64,000 nucleotides of DNA from Vanessa cardui (Eukaryota > Arthropoda > Insecta > Lepidoptera > Nymphalidae), in NCBI RefSeq assembly GCF_905220365.1, contig NC_061127.1, positions 9,796,001 to 9,860,000 on the forward strand, given 5' to 3'. This document shows positions 20,900 through 33,030 of the stretch, piece by piece (positions within the stretch are counted from its first letter, which is position 1; each line of letters starts with the position of its first letter). The position numbers and the translations under genes are program-made. The notes beneath the pieces were generated by a model. That model had not been told where the DNA came from, did not search any database, and worked only from the letters and a program-made list of their open reading frames with translations.

Positions 20900-22927
20900 T
20901 ACATGTATAATGTATATGTATAGACTAAAAAAAAGCGAAAGAAAAATACTGATACTCGCTTTTATACAGTCGAAAGGACGTAAAAGAAACGTTAGCTAAC
21001 TAAAACTGTGGCCAATTTAAAAGCCGATAATATTAGCGCATTGGATAAAAGATCGAGTGTTCCGTAGCTTTTCAACTCGTACGGCTTAATAACTCGAAAA
21101 CGTTAAGGGACACAGATAATGACGTGCTTATAAAACGCCGGGAACGTCAAATAGCCTTGAGGGTAGGCTTTGACCCAAAATTTTCAGCAACCCGACCTAA
21201 CTCTCGACGTATTTAGCCGTGAGTAATCCTAATATTTTTATATGAGAATGCATTCACATTTTAATTAGTAAAGTTTTCGACTCTGAAGTAATGTAGGGAA
21301 TTTTTATTTTATTTTAAAATTGAATATAATTTAATGAAAAAGTTGTAGGTATACGAAGCACGTATTCAGCAAAAAGTAAAATAGGTTTCCATCTAAATAA
21401 ACGAAATAAAAAAATGAGTGAGTTATTTACTTATTTGAAAATATATATTTAAAATAGTATAATAATAATAAGGAATAGGAGATCAATGATTTATTAGTTG
21501 CGTTGGTGCTGTAAGAATTGATTAAATGATCTCGCCAATGTCCATGGCCAATGGTGACAAATAACCCCCAAGTCTGTTTGTTCTACACCTACATATTTCA
21601 TAAAAAGTATAGAAAAATATTTGTGAAAAAAAAAATCGTATTAAATCTAAAAGTATTTTAGGTTCACCTTAAAACGAGAACGTTATTAATGGAGCGGATG
21701 AAGCCGTTGGTAACAGCAAGTTTAATTTACATTAAGTTCTATATTTATACGTATCGATCCAACAAACAATTATAGAATTGTTTCGTGATGAAAGCTGATT
21801 TCGCGATAACTTCGTACAATTGTTCTGATGTTCGTGTAAACAGACAAGTAATTTTAACCGTTTGTGTGCGTTTCCTGTAATTTTGTATTTGTAATTAACT
21901 TTAAGTATTTTTATATACAAAAACATTTCGATTGCATCAGTTGATATAAAAGTCACGCTAATCATTACCGATAGGCTTTTCATATTCTTCAAATCGGAAA
22001 ATAAATGGAATTCTAAAACATAAAGGTTTTAATCGTAATATTTATCTTCAGGCTGACGCGTTTTCTTTTTTCGAATAAAACTTTTTCTAGGACTTATATT
22101 GGCGAAAGTTGGAAGTTATACTGCCTCGACGTGGCTTGGATAAAGGACCAGAACCAGATGTTCTGAGTTCAAACTCCATATAGAAAAAGGATTAGGGGTT
22201 TTCTGTCAAAAAAAAAAAAACAGGCTGGAGTCTGTTGGCGTTGTTTCGATCCCGTGCCTCAGAAAGGACTTACAGCGGTAGGACTAAACTCTTTCCAGTC
22301 GTTTCGGATTTGTCATTCCATCGGCCTGTAAATATCTGTACATAAAGTTTCGACCACATTAAGACTATATATTGAACATTTTTATTAAGATGGTTCCTTA
22401 CTTAGATTATAAATTTGGTTAAAAATAAAACGTCTATATTTTTTCATATCTAAAGTCATAAACTACTTATATTTTGCATGAAAAAATAATTATCAGAATA
22501 CATTTGAGTTAACCCAATATAAAAGACGGAAACAAAAAAAAAATACATATACTCAACAGATATTTTACCGCCAAACAGCAGTTCTCATTATTGTTGTAAC
22601 CGCTTTGAAAGCGAGCGAGCCAGTGTAATAACAGGAACAAGGGATATTTTTGAAGTACCTATTATTGATTCTCATAAAATAATATCATTGTATCGAGGAG
22701 ACAATTTATTATTAAAGTAACAAAGACGCAGTATATTAGAATTATGGAAGGAGCTTTGTGAAACGGTCGTAACTAATACTATAAGAGGCACGTCAATGAT
22801 TCTATTTCTTGTGTGGGTTCCAATTTAAGGATTCCGTACGCAACGGGTAAAACGGACCCTATTTCTAGTGTAATATTCACATGTAAGGACGATTTACTAA
22901 TTAGATTAAACATATATCATATTTAAA
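20900..22927. other. AT-rich stretch without a supported gene
   Basis: A short stretch at about 21000-21230 is less AT-rich but has no long frame. Remnants of a family A body may lie near 21530-21600 and 22570-22640. Confidence 0.4.
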
Positions 22928-23135
22928 CGACCTCCATGGTCGAGTGGTGTGTACGCCGGTTTTCATAGGTCCGAGGTCCATACTCCGAGGTCTTGGGTTC
23001 GATCGATGTAGATTACCACTAGTTTTCTATGTTGTCTTGGTTCTGGATGTTTGTGGTTCCGTCGTTACTTCTGATTTTCTATAACATATTGGGATCAGAA
23101 TAATATATGTGATGTTTTCTCATATTTATTTATTT
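22928..23135 (+). repeat. tRNA-headed SINE of a second family
   Basis: CCTCCATGGTCGAGTGGTGT (A-box-like) and TTGGGTTCGATCGA (B-box-like) are followed by TTTCTATGTTGTCTTGG, CCGTCGTTACTTCTGATTTT and TATTGGGATCAGAATAATAT. The head carries a small internal duplication (GGTCCGAGGTCC...ACTCCGAGGTC). No functional tRNA is folded here. Confidence 0.65.
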
Positions 23136-23732
23136 AAAAATAAATATATGCATATCAGCTCGCTGTGCACACACCGTCTTAACCTCGCGCCCATTTTTTT
23201 ATATATTCTCTTTTCCCGCGTTTGAGATGGCTCGAGATGGCAGATGCATAATTAAACAGATAATATATATTCATACAAAATATAAATCTAATATTCAATA
23301 ATAATATATTAGTATAGATCTGTGTACACCACATCTAAGATTCCGTCTTTTGTCTGTCTATCCATCCTTCGGTGGAAAAATTCAAGTATTTCACGGTTCA
23401 TTTATAACAGTCTGTATTTCATGAACCGTGTTAGACACTTGATATCTTTACAGGTGACGTATTTCTACAACAAAGCAGAATAAAATAAATATTTAAGTTC
23501 TGTACAATAGATGGGGTTTTTTTGCTGTTGATATAAATGGTACGGAACCCTTCGTGAGATAGTTTGACAAGTACTTGGCCAATTTTTCTATATTATCGCT
23601 AGCAAAATTCGGCAGACGTTGTATATTAGTACTATTTATTATTTACTTATGTGTTCGTAGTCCCGTGTTACAGTAAAGTAGTGATAATATCAAGTATATG
23701 TATACTAGTTTTTATGGTGATCGGTTGAGCGG

Positions 23733-23905
23733 TGAGCCGAGATGATGTTAGGTTAGGTTAGCAAGTATGTGGGTTCTTTCACGGGCCAGTACGACTGAAT
23801 TTTCAGGTCCTTAATTTGTGTTTATAATACATATTGGGCTCGGCGACGGTTGAATTAACAAGGACAAGAGCTGCATATGGTGCGACGTGAATAAATTGTA
23901 TTTGT
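23733..23905 (+). repeat. Strongly degenerate Metulj-like SINE
   Basis: Only AGCCGAGATG, TTAATTTGTGTTTATAATAC, GGCTCGGCGACGG and AGCTGCATATGG still follow the family order. Confidence 0.4.
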
Positions 23906-24145
23906 TACACATAATGTATTCATTTTAGCTGTATTAACTTGAACTTGCTTAATCTTCTTAAATATGGGTACAAAATATAAGTTTTAATGTACATATATAG
24001 GTTTAAAAACATACCAAAACAATCTCATCGAACTTGTTGGAAATTCGATAGATATAATGTTCACTAGACTGAAAAGTAAATTGTATTGTATTCTCTAAAT
24101 AGTATGAAACGAGCCAATACTTGTGAGTCACTTATATTATATTTG

Positions 24146-24345
24146 ACTTGATGGTAGGGTTTTGTGCAAGCCCGTCTGGATACATACAGGCATCAATATA
24201 TAGTGAGTCAGTGTAACTACATACTACTAACGTCTAACGAATGGTTAAAATTTCTGACTGCCCTAAAGTCTATGGGCGGTGGTGTGCACTTATCGTCAGG
24301 TGGCCTATTTGCCTGTTCGCTTACTTGTAGCGTAAAAAAAATCCA
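24146..24345 (+). repeat. Short dispersed repeat, family A
   Basis: The head GGTAGGGTTTTGTGCAAGCC and tail GTCTATGGGCGGTGGTGTGC, CGTCAGGTGGCCTATTTGCC, GTAAAAAAAA are intact; the middle is eroded. An 80-codon ORF across it is incidental. Confidence 0.75.
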
Positions 24346-24671
24346 TCTCCAAGCAGCACTTAGTATGGTCGTGTGGGTTAATTTAATGGTGAATCGAACA
24401 GGATAGCAGGCCTATTGCCATTTAAAAAAAGAGTTCTTTCATTTTTCACTGAACAGTATGATCTTATCAATCGACTTTATGGAGTCGTCTGTAGATAGGC
24501 TATTCATTTCTTGAATTTCTTGTCATCTCTCTTTCCGCAAAGCGGGCGAGTAATCGCTAACAATGTTATTAAAATGAAACAGTCAAAAATGTAAATAAAT
24601 TCTGAAACTGTTCAACTGATTTCAATAATTCTTTCACTAATAAAAGTTTCATTATACATAAATAACATAGG

Positions 24672-25010
24672 CAATATCAAATCAAATCAAAATAAACTTT
24701 ATTCTACTAGGCTTTTACAAGAACTTTTGAATCGTCATTTAACAATTATGTGAAGCTACCACCGGTTTGGAAAGTAGATTCTACCGAGAAGAACCAGTCT
24801 GAAAATCATTATCTATCTTTTTCAACATTTAAAAAAATACAGTCATGTTAAATAAATACAATTACATATGTATGTAATATATCCTGCCTGGAAGTCAACA
24901 GGTATTAACTCAACGCTTTTTTATCATCTATAAAATCTTGTATCGAATAATATGCCTTTTTTACCAATGTATTTTTTACAAACGAAAAGGCAAAGTTAAT
25001 TAATTGTTTC
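24672..25010 (-). repeat. LINE-tail repeat, family D, minus strand
   Basis: ATCAAATCAAATCAAAATAA at the left end shows the repeated tail unit best of the four copies. GGAAGTCAACAGGTATTAAC and ATAATATGCCTTTTTTACC follow. Confidence 0.75.
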
Positions 25011-26040
25011 TGTTATAAGACTCTTATAATGCTAATAGGATTTGAAGCCGCAAGCACAGCTAGTGGACATAATATCTTAATTTTTCCTAAAATAGTAGAT
25101 AGATAATAGACACTAAAAGTTTTGTGTTCAAGTCGATAAACTGTTGTTTTAGTTCGCTAACAACGCGTACGCCAGCTGAAGTATAAGAGATACATCAAAG
25201 TAATGTCCTACTGAATCGAGAGTTTTAAAAATGTTTACAGGAAAATTCCCGACGGCATAATAGCTATATCTATCTTCCAAAGATAAGTCGCAACGTTTAT
25301 ACGTTTATTACGTTAAACGGGAAAATATAAAAGGTAATTCGTTTTAAGGAGTATGAAAGAAATACAAGTGGTCTGTAATTTGGGCCAGTTTTTCGATATA
25401 TGGGTATATTTCTAGATTGTTGAATTTGCTTGAAAATTGATGTTCGATGTTAAAATATCTACAATCTACAAAAGAGCAGTAGTAGATGCTTCTAAGCCTC
25501 AAGCCTCCCTTTAAGAGAAGCGTTCACTGCCTTTTTTTCTCTGAGATCTGGGATATGTCGAGGCTTTTACAGCTTTAGAAACATTTAATATATTTCATGA
25601 GGAGGATAACAATACTGTGCCCTGTAAATCTATTTGGTTAATACTATCAGCCGTAATAAATCTTTAGTGTCGTTAAAGATAGTCCAAACGATTTACAACC
25701 TAAAATCTACTTTGTGTTTTAAAATCGAACATTTAGGTACTAAGTGTTCGTAAATATAAATCCGTTGGAAGATTTATATGGTCGCACTTAAATAATTATA
25801 TATTTTTTTAATTTCGAATTGTAGCAAATAGTTCCTAGTTCTATATAATGAGTTTTATTTAGAATAGTTTTAGTAAGGCTTCAACCTATATGATTGTTTT
25901 TATTGATCAGCTCTCTTTTACAAATTATACATAAATTGAAATTGAAACATTAAAAGTTTACTCAATGGAATTAAACTTTCTTATAAAGTTAATTGTTTCT
26001 ATAATTTGTCGTTGAGAATGAAATTCAGAATACAACTCGA
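25011..26040. other. AT-rich stretch, nothing recognised
   Basis: No frame above 60 codons and no family-level repeat was seen. Confidence 0.45.
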
Positions 26041-26044
26041 TCAC

Positions 26045-26235
26045 ATGTATGTATACACAGTAAATATACCAAAATAACTTTTATAATTTTTGTCTGTCTG
26101 TCTCTTTGTTACGGCTCTCCGGAACGACTTGACTGATATTAACTGGACTTTCATTAGCAACTGAAGTAATAATGAGTAACTTTAAGGCTTCAACAATAAC
26201 TTTTTTGTTATATTCAAAAGCGCACGAAATCGCGG
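26045..26235 (-). repeat. Short dispersed repeat, family B, minus strand, partial
   Basis: GTATGTATACACAGTAAATA, TATAATTTTTGTCTGTCTGT, TAACTGGACTTTCA and TATATTCAAAAGCGCACG are in family order; the outer 3' end is gone. Confidence 0.55.
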
Positions 26236-26931
26236 TCACTGCTAGTAGGACATTTAATACTTTTTTATTTACGATTAATCAACAAAATTTGTTTCAACTC
26301 ACGCCTTGCGAAACGGGTTACTAACAATTAGTAATATTATACTGCGGGCACGGAACTAAAGGCAAAGCGTTATTACCCAAGTATTTTCAAAAACACTCTA
26401 AAAACCTAATCCTTACATACAAACCTAATCTTTACATGAATTAGAGAAATCTAAGAAAATACTTATTCTGAATATTTTGCTGGCGCTTAAACTCCTGAGG
26501 AGATGTCTAGAAGTAATTAAACGAATATGCATGTCATATTATATTTCGGTTGTCGTGATGTTAATGTACAAAAGATCACTTGGAAATTTTAAGAGAAATA
26601 AATTCTCATGCTATTCTAATTTCGTAAAATTAATAGTAATTGTGTACCTGAAGCAGTTGATTTTTGTCATTATGTTATATTATTTATACCATTAATTTTA
26701 TATAAATAAATCGCTTATCGCAAGATAGGTAGGTATTGTCATTACAAGTAAGTCTTGGTATAAAGCAATCCTTCTCTCGTAAATATTCAAATAATAAATG
26801 TGACGAATTAAGTAACTTATGTATTTGAAAATAATTATTATAACAATGAAACAAACGAATCTTAGAATACAATATTGGCTACAAAACAATGCATATAAAA
26901 AATCTATGACCCACTTGAATTTCTCTCTACA

Positions 26932-27049
26932 GTTCGTCTTACGTCTGGGGGATGTATTGCTTGCACGTGTAATGGATTGCTATGACTCAGGAGTAGTACT
27001 ACTCATAAAAGAAGGCTCCTGTATGAAGCGTGTCAGATTGTTAAGATAA
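26932..27049 (+). pseudogene. Possible isolated exon, unrecognised
   Basis: TTCTCTCTACAG at 26920-26931 is a good acceptor. The open frame after it reads LGDVLLARVMDCYDSGVVLL and ends at a TAA after about 38 codons. The alternation of charged and hydrophobic residues looks like protein and loosely recalls S1/OB-fold strands, but I do not recognise the family. No upstream exon or poly(A) signal ties it to a gene. It could be a stranded exon or chance. Confidence 0.25.
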
Positions 27050-27329
27050 TGGATGGAACTTTTTTTTTTTAACTAATAATCGCGTCACATAAAATAATCG
27101 TCGCGTTTTTTGACGTTCTGTCATGACCATTATTGATTCGAAGAAATTATAATTCTATGGATTCAATGCAATCTCGTTATCGTACATTCGTATGGTGATT
27201 TTTATAGCTTTTGTTTTCGATAATTTTATTGAAGCTACCAATAGATTAAATAAATAAAGAAATTTTACAATTGCGGAAAAATTGTTTCGGCATTTTAAAT
27301 ATGTATTTTTTGACATAGAAAATATAGAT

Positions 27330-27475
27330 GTACTATACATATAAATCTTCCTCTTAAATAAATATGTTAATCATGGGAATGGTTTTAATATCCGTTGGGT
27401 AGTTCAAAAGATCTATGCGTGGGACGGGAAGCGACTTTGTTTTAAACTCTATGTAGAGATACATAATCGTATGTT
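27330..27475 (+). repeat. Short dispersed repeat, family C, partial
   Basis: ACATATAAATCTTCCTCTTA, TTTTAATATCCGTTGGGTAG and GCGACTTTGTTTTAAACTCT match the 3' half of the copy at 20595. The head is absent. Confidence 0.5.
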
Positions 27476-28344
27476 TCCCAAATAAATAAATAGTTGCCGT
27501 CAAAAATGGTCCGCGTGCGAAATACTCTTGCACTCGTTCATATGCTCATTAGTCGTTTAATGTTATATATTATAGTTGTCATGGCTAACCTATTTAACAT
27601 TGACTGCATGATACTGGATACAAGCCAACAGATTCTAACTTGTTTATATTAAACGACGACATGTTATCCTACTTCCAAATGTGTACTAAAAAGTATCATT
27701 TGTATACAAAGATTAAGTGTCGGCTTAGAATTGCGTTGAATAAGTAGAGAAATTTAGACAGACAGAATCAAAGTAAAATTACCTCGAGTACGGTTGTGAT
27801 GAAACCATCGGAAGGTAACCTGTTTGTGTTGGAGAAAACTCTGCTAAATATCATCAAATCCCATCCCAGTGTTCAGTGGAATTAGTTCCAAACTCCGATA
27901 AGAAGATGAGGCATAAGCCCACTTGTGGGAAATTAACAAGCTGCTATCTTTGTCTTTATTTATTTTTTCTTTATTGACACACAAACATACAATATCTTAT
28001 ATATTCCTAAGATAAAAATGTTTGCGTCATATAACGATGTTGACGAAACAAGAAAAAGCACATTACTTTATATGAAACATTTCTCGAAGGATTAATATGG
28101 TATCAGGTACGTGAAATCCGCTTGATGGATTGGAATAAAACTCGATACGATATAACGTTATGGATACTGCCTACTATTTATTTCATGATAGTAAGCTTAT
28201 TAACCAACTGTCCAACACTCAATCCATCACCAAGATACGACATTCAAAATATGGTAGCTTAAAATTAATTTTTATAACATTAATATATGGTCGAATGGTC
28301 ACTTATTTATAGAGGTATATTAAATAATTCCTGCATCGCCAATG

Positions 28345-28505
28345 CGCCATTTAACTTGGTACCAAAGATGTGAGGTCCTTTGTCCTTGTAGTTTGGTAGT
28401 TATTTACACGAACTTCAAACTGGAGCTCATTACTATTAAGTATTGTTGTTTGCCGGTACTTACCCAGGCTTGACCTTCTGACGTAAAGCCCTACCATTAA
28501 GTAAA
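28345..28505 (-). repeat. Short dispersed repeat, family A, minus strand, eroded
   Basis: CATCGCCAATGCGCCA, TTGTTGTTTGCCGGTACTTA, CCCAGGCTTGACCTTCT and AAAGCCCTACCATTAAGTA keep the complementary order. Confidence 0.5.
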
Positions 28506-28797
28506 GATTGGTTTATTCTGTCGTGGCAATAAATATGTCAAAGATGGCTGGTATATGGAGCAAATTTTGACCTTATCCGTGCGATGTTGCAGCTAGTATT
28601 TGTTTCTTTATCTAATGTAAGCCAGCGAATTAAATAAAGTTGCATAACGCAACAAAACAACTTTATTGTTTCAAAACAAAACAAAACAATTCCATGTTTG
28701 TGATATATGTAAACATATTGTTATGTTGACTGGAATTTTTTGGTGAAGCCCGATTGTCGCAAATATTCTTCAAAAGTATCAATTTTTTTACACAGTG

Positions 28798-29148
28798 TAA
28801 TCACATTTGATCCAAGATCCTCTTCAAACTATTATTCCACTGTATATTATTATCTTCTTCCCTTACCCTTGAATTTTCTAGTGCGTTTATCTCGTTATCT
28901 AAATTCGTGTTCTCAATAATTTTCATTTGCTTGTCCTGATTATTATGATTAAAGGAGAGGCTTATACTGATTGCAACATGATTTGGCGGACTAGTGGCCG
29001 TTTGGCACAAATCTGTCTTCGGTAGGCCTTGGCTGGTGGATAATGATAGTTCGTACGATACCATGGGAAAACAATGTTTTTTATTCACGAGTAGAAACAC
29101 GTCATTAATTCTATAGAAACGTAAGGCGCAAAAAGTACTCATGGACAT
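28798..29148 (-). CDS. Unrecognised 115-residue minus-strand ORF
   Basis: It starts at an ATG directly after an in-frame TAA, has a low-complexity Ser/Thr/Asn middle, and a charged end (LDNEINALENSRVREED...LKRILDQM). It overlaps no repeat family I know, unlike most ORFs here. It lies downstream, on the same strand, of the membrane-type ORF at 29506-29851, with a SINE between. The two could be exons of one gene; no acceptor in the right phase was found, so they may be unrelated or chance. Confidence 0.2.
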
Positions 29149-29243
29149 TTAACATACTTACAAATTTAACATTTGTAAAACCAATAAAAACCATATTTGT
29201 AAGAAAATTAATATCTTAAATTTTGTATGTGATTGCGTATAAA

Positions 29244-29440
29244 TAGAGGCGTATGTAGCGCAATGGTTTAAGGGTCGCTTAGCGATGTAAAAATTCGCCT
29301 ATTCAATCCTGTCTTGAGATATTATCGTTCCCACTTCTAGTATAAGCTTGAGGCTTAATTTGAGGGGTAAATAGGAATATTACTATCTTCTAATACGGTA
29401 TTGCAACTTACTATACTTAATAAAGCATCCTTGCCCCCAC
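29244..29440 (+). repeat. tRNA-headed SINE of a third family
   Basis: GTATGTAGCGCAATGGTTTA (A-box-like) and TATTCAATCCTGTC (eroded B box) are followed by CACTTCTAGTATAAGCTTGA and GAGGGGTAAATAGGAATATT. A related fragment is at 30715-30830. Confidence 0.5.
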
Positions 29441-29505
29441 CAATCCTCACACGGCGGAAAAAAACAATTTAATATAATACATTATGATGAGATAATAGAC
29501 CAAAA

Positions 29506-29851
29506 TTAACTGGTGCTGATGAAATAACAACTAGAAATGTATTTCAATTCCTTTGGCTGGCAAATGATGCTGAGTTTATTATACAATTTCAACCTTATAC
29601 AGATATTTCTCAGAGTTTTTAAAGAAGATGTCGAACTAAATATCAACACTAACACAAGAAATATAAGCCTGGAGATGAAGTAGTAATATCTTCGTTTCCT
29701 CGCATTTCTCACGGAAAGATATTTTCGGTAGCGAGGAACAATTTCCCGATGCTCGTTGCTGTTGAATGAGTACTTTTCCATTTCCTGTTGTAGCGCTCTA
29801 TAATAGGTCCTCGGAATAAAGGGAAATAGAAATGGCAACAGCACTTACCTC
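29506..29851 (-). CDS. Unrecognised minus-strand ORF with one membrane segment
   Basis: The 112-codon frame reads TYYRALQQEMEKYSF, then a basic patch NARKRRYYYF, then a strongly hydrophobic segment (LIFLVLVLIF). A donor-like TCGAG|GTAAGT lies just upstream on the same strand (about 29851), and TTTATTCCGAG precedes TYYRAL. Removing that 39-nt segment joins an upstream frame (LFLDKISYHKAFHRYSR) in phase. A 39-nt intron is very short for an insect. I do not recognise the product; an artefact is possible. Confidence 0.2.
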
Positions 29852-29989
29852 GAATATCTATGAAATGCTTTGTGATACGATATTTTATCTAAAAATAACT
29901 TTGGGTTTAGATCAGGGAGGTGATGAGAAATATTTGTTCAGATATCTTTGTACTTGATTTTACATATGCCCATTCTACTGAATGTACCT

Positions 29990-30225
29990 TTTTTTAAAAA
30001 ATAGGCAATCGGACGGAATAATGAACCACCTGATGGTAAGCTGTGACCACCACATATTGACACTAATGCGTTACCAACCTTTTAGTTACACTGGCTCACA
30101 CACACTTTAAAGTGGAACACAAATTGTCGTGTTCCTGTTAAGGTTGACTTTATTCTTTGTATTGCTGTTTGGCGGAAGAATATCTGATGAGTGGGTGGTA
30201 CCTACTCAGATGGACTTACCGTAGA
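29990..30225 (-). repeat. Short dispersed repeat, family A, minus strand
   Basis: The tail (AAAAAATAGGCAATCGGACG, CCACCTGATGGTAAGCTGTG) is first. GTTACACTGGCTCACAC, TATTGCTGTTTGGCGGAAGA and GAGTGGGTGGTACCTACTC follow. Confidence 0.7.
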
Positions 30226-30714
30226 GTAAACTTTTCTTCAATGTTTTAATATGTTATATACAGATGTGAAGCTAATATAAGCAACTAAGATTGATCGATG
30301 ACAGGTGCCCTTCATAAGTGGACTGTGATAGGCGCATGTTGAAAACGGTATACCTATTTACATAGCTAATGTTATCAACAACAATGTCAAATTAAATTGT
30401 AATTTACCTTGAAAATTTGCTTGTTATTTATTCCATAACATCATAACTATGTTGGTGTATATGAAATAAACGAACAAAGGTGACAAATAGAAGTAAAAAA
30501 TCCACTGAGACCCTTTCACCGTTTCTTATCAGGTCGGGTTATTTTCTTTTTCGAACCGTTGGGTAGGGTTTAATTTGAAAATCTATAAGAGTGAAATGTT
30601 TCTATATTGAATAAAGAATTTTTATTTAAGAATATATCTAGGAATAATTTATCATTTCTTCGATATACTGTTTATTTTATTGTCATTTTATCAACATAAT
30701 TTGTATTAGATGCA

Positions 30715-30830
30715 TCAATAGCGCATTGGTTTATGGAACGCCTGGGTATACCCACTCGTAACGCAAGTGATGTACTTAAAAAGAGGGGTAATTAGGAATT
30801 GTAGTAATTTCTTAATTAATTTGTAACAAT
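30715..30830 (+). repeat. Fragment of the third SINE family
   Basis: ATAGCGCATTGGTTTATGGA and AAGAGGGGTAATTAGGAATT align with the copy at 29244. Confidence 0.4.
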
Positions 30831-31524
30831 GTTTGTATTCTTTTTTTAAATTACAATTTCGAAATAATCTATTTTGGTCTAGTTAATATTGGTTTGTCCT
30901 TTCATGATTTCGGAGCTCGGTTTTCTAATCCAGATTAAGGTTGTAAATTGGAAGGGTGTGAAATTTGAGACAAAATATGAGAACAGTGAATAAAATAACA
31001 AAGTTGTAATCAACTAATATGATAATCAGAACATACACAGAATTTGTAACTTAATTAAAGTTACCGACGAGAATCGATTTTCCATTATGAACGGTGTAAA
31101 TAGATTTGAATTAATTTTACTCCGAAACCGCAGCCGTAATAGAGATTGTATTATCATCGTTTTATTCGTTCATTCGTTCACGTTTGTACGATTTTCATTT
31201 ATATTCAATGAGTTCAAGAATGAAATCGTTACTCTTGTTATATAGACGTTGTTATTAATTTAATAGGCAATATTTGTTTGATTATTTTTAGATATATGAG
31301 TGAATATACCAATTTAAGATTAATTTTAAATTTTTTTTTCAGATTAATTTAATATACCAATTTTCAAGATTTTCTTCCACAGAAAGTAATATTAGTCGAA
31401 CAGTTTTATTGTAATGAATAAGACACATATTTTTTTTTACTTTAAATTATGTATAATGATGTATCGTTCAAAATAAAGCAAGATTTTTTCTTTTTGGTAT
31501 GTGATTTCGTAATTGGTATTAGTG

Positions 31525-31690
31525 GGAGCTCAAGCCACCTGAAGTGGTCACGACGGTACATGTAAACGAACAATGGTGCTGTAAGATATACTAACCATTC
31601 CTAACATACCCAATGCGTCACCACCACTGGGAATTAAGTTGTTTCGGTCCAGATGGGCTTGCATAAAACTCTACCACCAAGTAAAAAGTG
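31525..31690 (-). repeat. Short dispersed repeat, family A, minus strand, eroded
   Basis: AAGCCACCTGAAGTGGTCAC, CCAATGCGTCACCACCA, CCAGATGGGCTTGCATAAAA and CTCTACCACCAAGTA keep the complementary order. Confidence 0.55.
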
Positions 31691-31699
31691 ATTTGTGGA

Positions 31700-32472
31700 T
31701 AGTGTTTCTGTTTTACCGGATAAGCTTGGTCTATTGTTAGTGTAGAGGATTAAAGGCGATTAATCCATCACGCTATTCCAGTAGGGATTCGAGGATTTAT
31801 AGGACTTAGGGTAACTTCCGTTGTGTTTTTATCAAAATACTAGTCGTCGCTCGCGGCTTCGCTCGCTTTTAAGAGTTGGGTTATGTATGAGGCAAAAAAA
31901 GTAGCTAATGCCCTTTCTTGGAGTTTATGTTTGTTACATATATTTTAAATTTCATCGAATTGGCTTCGTTGGTTGCCTTTCACTTTTAAAATATTAAATA
32001 ATATAGACTTTTTATATCTCTGTAATAGGAAACATCTCTTCTGCTGTACTTAAATATTGTCGTGATTTTCCTGCTTTGAAGATGTTATCTTTGGGATATA
32101 CCTGTTCTATTCACTCGACAAATATTGTGATTTTCATATTTATTACCTTAGGGAAATTCTTACTCTATCGTATTCCTTGAAGATGATTTTTCCCTTATAC
32201 TCGTATTCGATCGAAGCATAAACTATTCTCCATGCGTCATCCTCAATTACCAACTATCGATCGATCAACGCTTTAAGTCATTTAAAGTTTTAAAAGAAAA
32301 TCAGATCATCGGGAAAGCAATATAGCGAAAATTAGATTACTCGAGTATTGTCAAAAAACATTCTTTTCCGATAAATCTATTTCTTTAGTATTGTTTAGAA
32401 AGTACAGATTTGGTGACGATATGAGAGTAAATATGATGTATAAGATGAATTACATAATGCATTATTTCATTA
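31700..32472. other. AT-rich stretch with a repeat-like head at 31840
   Basis: ACTAGTCGTCGCTCGCGGCT followed by TCGCTCGC resembles the CTAGC-type heads of families B and C, so an unassigned repeat probably starts near 31840. The rest is unrecognised. Confidence 0.35.
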
Positions 32473-32760
32473 CTAGCTGTGCCCGCGACCTTGGACGCGT
32501 TTGAATTTAACAAAAAAAGTGTAGTCTACGTTACTCCCTATTATAACAGTTATCTGCCAGTGAAAGTCCTGTCAAAATCGGTCCAACCATTCCAGAGATT
32601 AGCCGAAGCAAACAGACAGACAAAAATTGTAAAAGTTGTTATCTTGGTATATGTACCATGTATAGATACGTATGCATTGAGTAAAAAAGGACCGTTTTAA
32701 TATGACAAACCGACACTCTAATTTTATTATATACATGTATAGATTATATGTAATATAGCC
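32473..32760 (+). repeat. Short dispersed repeat, family B, best copy
   Basis: ACTAGCTGTGCCCGCGACCT, CAGTGAAAGTCCTGTCAAAA, AACAGACAGACAAAAATTGT and ACACTCTAATTTTATTATAT are all present. It ends about 115 bp before the first recognised GT92 exon. A 73-codon ORF across it is incidental. Confidence 0.7.
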
Positions 32761-32876
32761 TAGTATATATTTTATGAAACACAAGAAAATCAAGTGTGAT
32801 TAAGCGCGTCTCATAGTTTAAATTTATATATTAATAATTTGATAAAACTTCTTAATAACAACTTTGTTTGTTACAG

Positions 32877-33030
32877 ATTTAGATTCTACGTGTATTCCGC
32901 TTACGTGGAGCGACGCACTGTGGCCGCGGTTCGTGTTATCGCAGCGACAAAAACGCGCGGCGCGGACGCGGTCATGTGCCGTTTGTGGCTGGCAGATAAC
33001 CGCACTGTTACTCTCAAGGCTAGAGTCAAG
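32877..33030 (+). CDS. GT92 exon A
   Basis: The acceptor is TTGTTACAG|A and the donor AAG|GTAGCC. The first base completes a split codon from an unseen exon; 51 codons follow, ending in phase 0. It encodes FRFYVYSAYVERRTVAAVRV and continues to LWLADNRTVTLKARVK, the strand-rich region before the catalytic domain. CpG content is far above the flanking intron. Confidence 0.85.
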
